Origin: Pontimonas sp.
GTDB taxonomy: Bacteria; Actinomycetota; Actinomycetes; Actinomycetales; Microbacteriaceae
Direction: 5' to 3'
Assembly (NCBI GenBank): GCA_017852615.1
Contig: JAFMKX010000036.1
Span: forward strand, 1-11,311
DNA length: 11,311 bases
Shown here piece after piece: positions 6,827-11,311 of this stretch (the stretch's first letter is position 1; every line of letters starts with the position of its first letter). Both the position numbers and the translations under genes were made by a program. The notes beneath the pieces are model-generated. The model made no database searches. It was not told the origin of the DNA and worked only from the letters and a program-made list of their open reading frames with translations.

Positions 6827-8402
6827 GGCTACTTCTTCTGCTGAATCCTTTTTCATTGCGACACCGATTTTTTATGTAAATGACGTGCCGCATATTGGTC
6901 ATGCCTATACCGAGGTAGCGGCTGATGCTCTGTCGCGCTGGATGCGCCAAAGCGGCATCGACACCTGGTTCCTCACCGGCACCGACGAGCACGGGCAAAA
7001 AATTATGCGCACGGCCCTGGCCAATGGCGTCACGCCCAAGCAGTGGGCTGATCGTTTAGTGGAGCAATCGTGGAAGCCGCTGCTGAGCACGCTCAACCTG
7101 GCCAATGATGATTTCATTCGCACCACCGAGGAGCGCCACGAGAGCGCGGTGAAAAAGTTTCTCACTCTGCTTCATGACAAAGGCTTTATCTATCAGGGCG
7201 AATACGAAGGTTTTTATTGCGTGGGGTGTGAAGAATACAAACCCGCCCCAGACCTCATTGAGGGCACTGACGAATTTGTCGGACAGAAAGTCTGCCAAAT
7301 TCATGGCCGTCCTGTTGAGGTGTTGAAAGAGGAGAACTATTTCTTCAAGATGAGCGACTTCCAGCAGAAGCTGCTGGATCTCTACCAGGACCAGCCAGAC
7401 TTTATTCAGCCTGCCAGCGTGCGCAACGAAATCATCGCTTTCGTTAATCGCGGTCTGGATGATCTCTCGATTTCTCGCTCCAACATTGACTGGGGTATTG
7501 AAGTTCCCTTCGATGACAAACACGTGACCTATGTGTGGTTTGAAGCGCTCCTGAACTACATCACGGCCACCGGCTGGGGCTCGGACGAAGAAAACTTTGC
7601 CCGGCGTTGGCCCGCCATTCAGCTTGTGGGTAAGGACATTGCCCGCTTCCACGCGGTGATCTGGCCTGCCATGTTGATGGCTGCGGGTCTAGCACCTCCT
7701 AAGAAAGTGTTTGCTCACGGCTGGTTGTTGGTCGGGGGCGAAAAGATGTCCAAATCGAAGCTCACCGGTATTGCCCCCTCGGACATCACCGATGTGTTCG
7801 GTGCCGACGCTTTTCGCTACTACTTCTTGCGCGCCATCACCTTTGGTTCCGATGGATCCTTTAGTTGGGAAGACCTCTCCGCGCGCTATGAGGCAGAGTT
7901 GGCTAATGGCTTAGGGAACCTCGCCTCGCGCGTGATTGCGATGGTGAATCGTTATCGAGACGGAGTGATTCCTGATGGGCAGCCTGGCTCAGGACCGGCC
8001 GAAGAAGCGTTGCATGCTCTGATGGCGCAGGCTGTTCCCGCCGCAGATAAAGCCATGCATTCTTTTGCCCCTCACGAGGCACTCGCTTCGCTATGGCGGA
8101 TTGTGGAAGCGATGAATGGTTACCTCACAGAGCAAGAACCGTGGGTGCTGGCTAAAGACGAGGCCTCCGCCGACCGCCTGGATGCTGTTCTTTCGATGGC
8201 GTGTGATGCTCTGAGGTGCCTGGCCATTACGCTCTCACCCTTTATGCCAGAAGCTACCGAAAAGCTGTGGGTCGGGTTGGGGGCAGAGGGTTCCCTCCAG
8301 GACCAGCACATTCCTGACGCTGGGAAAGCCTGGGGCCTGGAGCCTGGCACGGCGGTAGGGGAGTTAGCCCCCTTGTTCCCCAGAATTGAGCAGGAAGCCT
8401 AG
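6825..8402 (+). CDS. metG: Methionyl-tRNA synthetase
   Basis: This class I aminoacyl-tRNA synthetase joins methionine to tRNAMet and initiator tRNA. The 525-residue protein has the two class I signatures: HIGH at His23-His26 (in VPHIGHAYTE) and KMSKS at Lys307-Ser311. Between them, the connective domain has a single zinc knuckle, Cys132/Cys135 with Cys157/His160. Downstream are the helical anticodon-binding segments, with the conserved EPWVLAKD and LSPFMPEATEKLW stretches. It lacks the C-terminal Trbp111-like tRNA-binding domain found in E. coli MetG; a length near 520 is normal for actinobacteria. ATG 6825 follows the rsmI stop by 12 bases. The only ribosome-site candidate is AGGA at 6811-6814, a rather long 10 bases away, so translation may be coupled to rsmI. 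tatD begins 5 bases after its stop. Confidence 0.98.
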   Translation: MATSSAESFFIATPIFYVNDVPHIGHAYTEVAADALSRWMRQSGIDTWFLTGTDEHGQKIMRTALANGVTPKQWADRLVEQSWKPLLSTLNLANDDFIRTTEERHESAVKKFLTLLHDKGFIYQGEYEGFYCVGCEEYKPAPDLIEGTDEFVGQKVCQIHGRPVEVLKEENYFFKMSDFQQKLLDLYQDQPDFIQPASVRNEIIAFVNRGLDDLSISRSNIDWGIEVPFDDKHVTYVWFEALLNYITATGWGSDEENFARRWPAIQLVGKDIARFHAVIWPAMLMAAGLAPPKKVFAHGWLLVGGEKMSKSKLTGIAPSDITDVFGADAFRYYFLRAITFGSDGSFSWEDLSARYEAELANGLGNLASRVIAMVNRYRDGVIPDGQPGSGPAEEALHALMAQAVPAADKAMHSFAPHEALASLWRIVEAMNGYLTEQEPWVLAKDEASADRLDAVLSMACDALRCLAITLSPFMPEATEKLWVGLGAEGSLQDQHIPDAGKAWGLEPGTAVGELAPLFPRIEQEA

Positions 8403-8407
8403 GGGCG

Positions 8408-9343
8408 ATGACCGCTTCGAGGGACGAGCTTCCCGCCCACATTCGCCACCGTGGTGGACCCGACACGGACAACCGCGCTATTGCGTATCCGCCCGCTCCA
8501 CCGGCACTCTCGGTCGGGGTTTATGACAATCATGCCCACGTGGAATTCGCCGATGGGGATAACCCCATGGATTACACGCAGCATCTTGATGCCGCTGGTT
8601 CAGTCGGTGTCTTAGGAATAGTTCAAGTGGGTACCGATGTGGAAACATCACGGTGGTCTGTGGCGTTAGCGGGCAGAGAGCCTCGGGTGTTAGCTGCCGT
8701 GGCGATTCATCCCAATGAAGCACCACTGTTAGCCCAAGCCGGCAGGCTCGACCACGCCATGGAGGTCTTGGACTCTCTCGCGGCCCATCCCCGAGTGGTC
8801 GCGGTGGGGGAGACGGGGCTGGATTTCTTTCGAACCGAGCCCAGTCTTCAAGAACTTCAAAAACAAGCGTTTCGGGACCATATTGCTCTGGCTAAGAAAC
8901 ATGACCTGGCCCTGCAAATCCACGATCGCGATGCCCACGAGGCCGTCGTGGAGGTTCTTCTCGACGTGGGCGCACCAGAGAAGACCGTGTTTCACTGCTT
9001 TAGTGGCGATGCTGCTTTGGCGCAGACCTTGAGCGAGCACGGCTGGTATGCCTCGTTTTCGGGCACCGTCACCTTCAAAAATTCGCAGGGTCTGCGTGAG
9101 GCTTTGGCAGTGATGCCTAAGTCCCACATTTTGGTGGAGACCGATACGCCCTTCTTGACGCCAGACCCGCATCGCGGCAAACCCAATAGCCCTTATATGG
9201 TTCCCTACACCGTGGTGTCGATGGCTCACACTTTGAAGATGGATGTGTCCCTGCTGGCAGCTCAACTGACCAGTAACACCCACGACGTGTATGGGCGTTG
9301 GGATGACCATCCGCTGGATGACTTGGAGCCCTTTCTTGGCTAG
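8408..9343 (+). CDS. tatD: TatD-family metal-dependent hydrolase / DNase
   Basis: TatD proteins are amidohydrolase-like TIM-barrel enzymes with metal-dependent DNase activity, implicated in DNA repair or degradation. The 311-residue protein shows the metal ligands in order: His42 and His44 (in DNHAHVEF), Glu135 (in VGETGLDFF), His172 (in LQIHDRDA), His196 (in VFHCFSGD) and Asp246 (in VETDTPFLTP). The family's usual DxHxH opening is DNHAH here. About 38 residues precede it (ending YPPAP…VGVYD), an N-terminal extension familiar in actinobacterial TatD, so ATG 8408 is accepted. GGGG just before it, overlapping the metG stop region, may serve as ribosome site. The metG-tatD-rsmA order is a conserved actinobacterial arrangement. 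The 3' end overlaps rsmA if the TTG start of that gene is right. Confidence 0.95.
   Translation: MTASRDELPAHIRHRGGPDTDNRAIAYPPAPPALSVGVYDNHAHVEFADGDNPMDYTQHLDAAGSVGVLGIVQVGTDVETSRWSVALAGREPRVLAAVAIHPNEAPLLAQAGRLDHAMEVLDSLAAHPRVVAVGETGLDFFRTEPSLQELQKQAFRDHIALAKKHDLALQIHDRDAHEAVVEVLLDVGAPEKTVFHCFSGDAALAQTLSEHGWYASFSGTVTFKNSQGLREALAVMPKSHILVETDTPFLTPDPHRGKPNSPYMVPYTVVSMAHTLKMDVSLLAAQLTSNTHDVYGRWDDHPLDDLEPFLG
9325..9328 (+). promoter_or_regulatory. Ribosome binding site favouring the TTG start of rsmA
   Basis: GGAG lies 7 bases before TTG 9336. The in-frame ATGs at 9291, 9303 and 9318 have no comparable purine-rich sequence at proper distance. This site therefore helps decide the rsmA start. Confidence 0.45.
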
Positions 9344-10184
9344 CGACAAAGGCGGGCTGCTAGGCGCCACGGAAATTCGCGCCCTCGCCAGCGAGCTGGG
9401 TGTGGTGCCAACGAAGAAGCTTGGCCAAAACTTTGTCCACGATGCCAATACGATTCGCCGCATTGTCGCCCTGGCGGGCGTGAACTCGTCGGAGCACGTG
9501 TTGGAAGTGGGGCCGGGCTTGGGTTCGCTAAGCCTGGGGTTAGTCGAAACAGGTGCCCACGTGACCGCGGTGGAAATCGATCCTCGCTTAGCGGCCCGGT
9601 TATCCCAGACTGTCTTAGACCATGTGCCCCAGGCTCGCTTGGATGTGGTGAGGGGGGATGCCCTGAGCATTACCGATCTGCCTCGGGATATTTCGGTCCT
9701 GGTGGCCAATCTTCCCTACAACACCTCGGTCCCCATCGTCTTGCATTTGCTGCGCTTGCTGCCAGGAATTGAGCGGGTCATGGTGATGGTGCAGGCGGAA
9801 GTCGCCGAGCGCTTGGCGGCATCACCGGGAACAAAGTCCTATGGCGGGCCGAGTGTCAAAGCTGCCTGGTTTGGCCACTGGAGCATCGCAGGCTCCGTGT
9901 CTCGTCAGGTTTTTTGGCCGATCCCCAATGTTGATTCCCTTCTGGTGGGAATGCACGCTCGGGAAACACCCGGGGATGACACCCTTCGAGGCATTGTCTG
10001 GGACCTGGTGGACCATGCCTTTGCCACCAGGCGCAAAATGGTGCGCGGGGCGCTCTCGGGATATCTCGGTGCGGATCGAGTCAGCGACGTGATTACCCAG
10101 GCTGGCTTGAATCCGCAAGCTCGCGGCGAGCAGTGGAGTCTCGATGAGTTCGTGGCCCTGGCACAGGTTGTCCAAGCGCAATGA
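9336..10184 (+). CDS. rsmA: 16S rRNA (adenine-1518/1519 N6)-dimethyltransferase (KsgA)
   Basis: RsmA/KsgA dimethylates two adjacent adenosines in the 3' hairpin of 16S rRNA during 30S maturation. From TTG 9336 the protein has 282 residues, normal for actinobacteria. It shows the family N-terminus PTKKLGQNFVHD (25-36), the SAM-binding motif EVGPGLGSLSLGL (57-69), the acidic VEIDP (79-83), the catalytic NLPYN (125-129), then GPSVKAAWF and the C-terminal HAFATRRKM. The frame is open further upstream to ATG 9291, but those extra residues (ending MTWSPF) do not look like the family and merely overlap the tatD end. The LLGATEIRAL opening just after TTG matches what homologues show near their starts. 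With TTG, the gene overlaps tatD by 8 bases. Its stop overlaps the next start (ATGA at 10181). Confidence 0.95.
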   Translation: MASDKGGLLGATEIRALASELGVVPTKKLGQNFVHDANTIRRIVALAGVNSSEHVLEVGPGLGSLSLGLVETGAHVTAVEIDPRLAARLSQTVLDHVPQARLDVVRGDALSITDLPRDISVLVANLPYNTSVPIVLHLLRLLPGIERVMVMVQAEVAERLAASPGTKSYGGPSVKAAWFGHWSIAGSVSRQVFWPIPNVDSLLVGMHARETPGDDTLRGIVWDLVDHAFATRRKMVRGALSGYLGADRVSDVITQAGLNPQARGEQWSLDEFVALAQVVQAQ

Positions 10185-11137
10185 CGAGGACTGGAACACT
10201 CTCGACCGCCTGGATTTTGCCCGGTGTTGGCCTGGGTTTTCTCTTAGGTGTCTATCTGCCCTGGGACTCAGACATTCTCTCTAGCGCCACTTGGGTGCTC
10301 TTAGGTGTGATGGTCTTCTTGGTGGTCTCGGGCTTGCCACTGCTGTCCATGGGTCGAGCTATTGCGAAACCCAAGGTTCTTGCTGCCTTATTTGCTCTCA
10401 ATCTGCTGGTGGTCCCCCTGATTGCTTTTGTGCTCTCTCGAGTGTTGTGGCAGGTGCCCGCTCTCCAGGTGGGGTTATTGCTGGTGTTGCTAGCCCCCGG
10501 TGTCGCGTTATCGCTGACCACGGTGACCCAAGCCGGCGGCGATGTGGAGAGTGTGTTGGGTGCTAAACCACTGCTCTTGGCAGGCCAACTGGTGGTCGTT
10601 CCGCTCTATGCCGTGTGGCTCAGCGGCGGAGTGTTGTCGTTTTCCGATCTGCCCTCCACCTTCGTCGTTATTGCCACGGTCATTGTGGGCCCGGCCATTC
10701 TTGCGGTGGCACTCCAGGGTGGTGCCCGTGCTTCTGCGGCGTTGTCACGGATGAGGATTGGTCTCACGCGAGCTACTGTGCCCGTGATTGCCCTCGCCGT
10801 CGCTGCGGTCTTATGGATGCGGGTCCCCGATCACGTGAGCGAACTAGAGCTGCTCTATCGCGTCATGCCCTTGTTTTTCGCGTTTCTGGTGCTCTTGGCG
10901 CCCCTGGGACTTCTGGCCGGGATTTTGGCCGGTCTTAATCCACCGGAAAAAAGAGCGATCATGATTGTGGGGGCTGGGCGCGGCGGCGTCATCATGCTGC
11001 CCATTGCCTTAGCTCTTGATCCTGATATCTGGGGGCTCGTTCCCCTGGTCGTGATTACCCAGTTGAGTCTCGAAATTGTGGGCCTGATGGTCTATCGCTC
11101 GATTGTCCCCGAAATTGTTCCCAGCTATGCCCGGTAG
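10181..11137 (+). CDS. BASS/Acr3-superfamily membrane carrier, divergent
   Basis: This 318-residue, very hydrophobic protein has about nine to ten predicted membrane helices, at roughly 11-27, 37-55, 67-88, 94-115, 128-148, 158-178, 197-213, 228-251, 259-279 and 286-306. Its general pattern, with a mid-protein LLVLLAPG…AGGD…LGAKPLLL stretch and a C-terminal LVVITQLSLEIVGLMVYRSIVP, resembles the bile acid:sodium symporter/arsenite (Acr3) superfamily, particularly actinobacterial 'arsenic resistance protein' entries. The helix-4 cysteine needed for arsenite transport in Acr3 (after Ala-Pro) appears as Gly107, and the later GTRNSF-like segment reads GAGRGG (264-269). Arsenite efflux is therefore doubtful and the substrate unknown. 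The start overlaps the rsmA stop (ATGA), so translation is coupled, and ispE follows. No arsenic gene (arsR, arsC) is nearby. The superfamily call is by pattern only. Confidence 0.7.
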   Translation: MTRTGTLSTAWILPGVGLGFLLGVYLPWDSDILSSATWVLLGVMVFLVVSGLPLLSMGRAIAKPKVLAALFALNLLVVPLIAFVLSRVLWQVPALQVGLLLVLLAPGVALSLTTVTQAGGDVESVLGAKPLLLAGQLVVVPLYAVWLSGGVLSFSDLPSTFVVIATVIVGPAILAVALQGGARASAALSRMRIGLTRATVPVIALAVAAVLWMRVPDHVSELELLYRVMPLFFAFLVLLAPLGLLAGILAGLNPPEKRAIMIVGAGRGGVIMLPIALALDPDIWGLVPLVVITQLSLEIVGLMVYRSIVPEIVPSYAR

Positions 11138-11171
11138 GGAAACTCCGCCTCACCCTCGCTACGCTGTTTCC

Positions 11172-11311
11172 ATGGGCGACTCGGTCAGTGTGAGAGCACC
11201 GGGCAAAATTAACCTGGTCTTGAGGGTCGGCCCACCTGGCGCCGATGGATATCACGAGCTCGTCACCTGTTTTCATGCAGTGGATCTCTGGGAAACCATT
11301 ACGGTCACGCC
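11172..11311 (+). CDS. ispE: 4-diphosphocytidyl-2-C-methyl-D-erythritol kinase, 3' partial
   Basis: Only the first 46 codons are in the window. IspE is the GHMP-family kinase that phosphorylates CDP-methylerythritol in the MEP isoprenoid pathway. The visible VRAPGKINLVLRVG (with Lys12 of APGKINL) and DGYHEL followed by TCFHAVDLWE are the classic N-terminus of the enzyme. ATG 11172 gives MGDSVSVRAPGKIN, matching the usual length before APGKIN. An in-frame ATG at 11127, inside the end of the carrier gene, would add 15 residues (MPGRETPP…) and cannot be excluded. Neither start has an obvious ribosome binding site. The rsmA-ispE neighbourhood is conserved in actinobacteria; here a carrier gene lies between. 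The 34 bases between that gene's stop and this ATG contain no hairpin. Confidence 0.92.
   Translation, partial: MGDSVSVRAPGKINLVLRVGPPGADGYHELVTCFHAVDLWETITVT

Noticed and set aside
8729..9709. Antisense open frame (326 codons) across tatD and rsmA
   Set aside because: It covers two well-identified sense genes and their junction, with no family resemblance; treated as a shadow.
11138..11171. Terminator or promoter between the carrier gene and ispE
   Set aside because: No inverted repeat or promoter-like pair in these 34 bases.

Overview
The window looks like a chromosomal segment of an actinobacterium, probably a member or relative of the Microbacteriaceae. This rests on moderately high GC by eye, the actinobacterial gene order rsmI-metG-tatD-rsmA-ispE, and the style of several proteins (short MetG without a C-terminal tRNA-binding domain, N-terminally extended TatD, an actinobacterial-type 'arsenic resistance protein'-like carrier). 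The genus cannot be fixed from sequence alone. All genes lie on the + strand, and no tRNA, rRNA, CRISPR array or insertion sequence was seen.

Region 1 (1-3286) is an aerobic ribonucleotide reductase locus. It holds nrdA (cut at its 5' end by the window edge), a 28-codon reading frame, then nrdB and a strong terminator hairpin. Two things stand out. The NrdB radical site has Phe where class Ia proteins have Tyr, and the first metal ligand is Glu, as in the Chlamydia trachomatis class Ic (Mn/Fe) R2. Also, the large NrdA frame stops before any redox cysteine pair. A tail ending in CDSCQ, typical of an NrdA C-terminus, lies just downstream in the -1 frame, with its own ATG and a purine-rich Shine-Dalgarno-like sequence. 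It could be a recent one-base deletion, an assembly error, recoding, or a truly split enzyme.

Region 2 (3321-11311) reads as one long, tightly packed operon. It begins with an aldo/keto reductase, possibly on a leaderless transcript, and a DUF255/YyaL-type thioredoxin-fold protein. The conserved translation and RNA-maintenance cluster follows: rsmI (16S rRNA C1402 ribose methylation), metG (methionyl-tRNA synthetase), tatD (metal-dependent hydrolase/DNase) and rsmA (16S rRNA A1518/A1519 dimethylation). Next comes a divergent BASS/Acr3-superfamily membrane carrier, then the start of ispE (MEP isoprenoid pathway), cut by the window end. Gaps between these genes run from -8 to +34 bases, which suggests translational coupling.

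Most of the window is ordinary housekeeping sequence. The points worth checking are the displaced NrdA redox tail next to a class Ic R2, and the carrier between rsmA and ispE that has lost the signature residues of its arsenite-transporting relatives.
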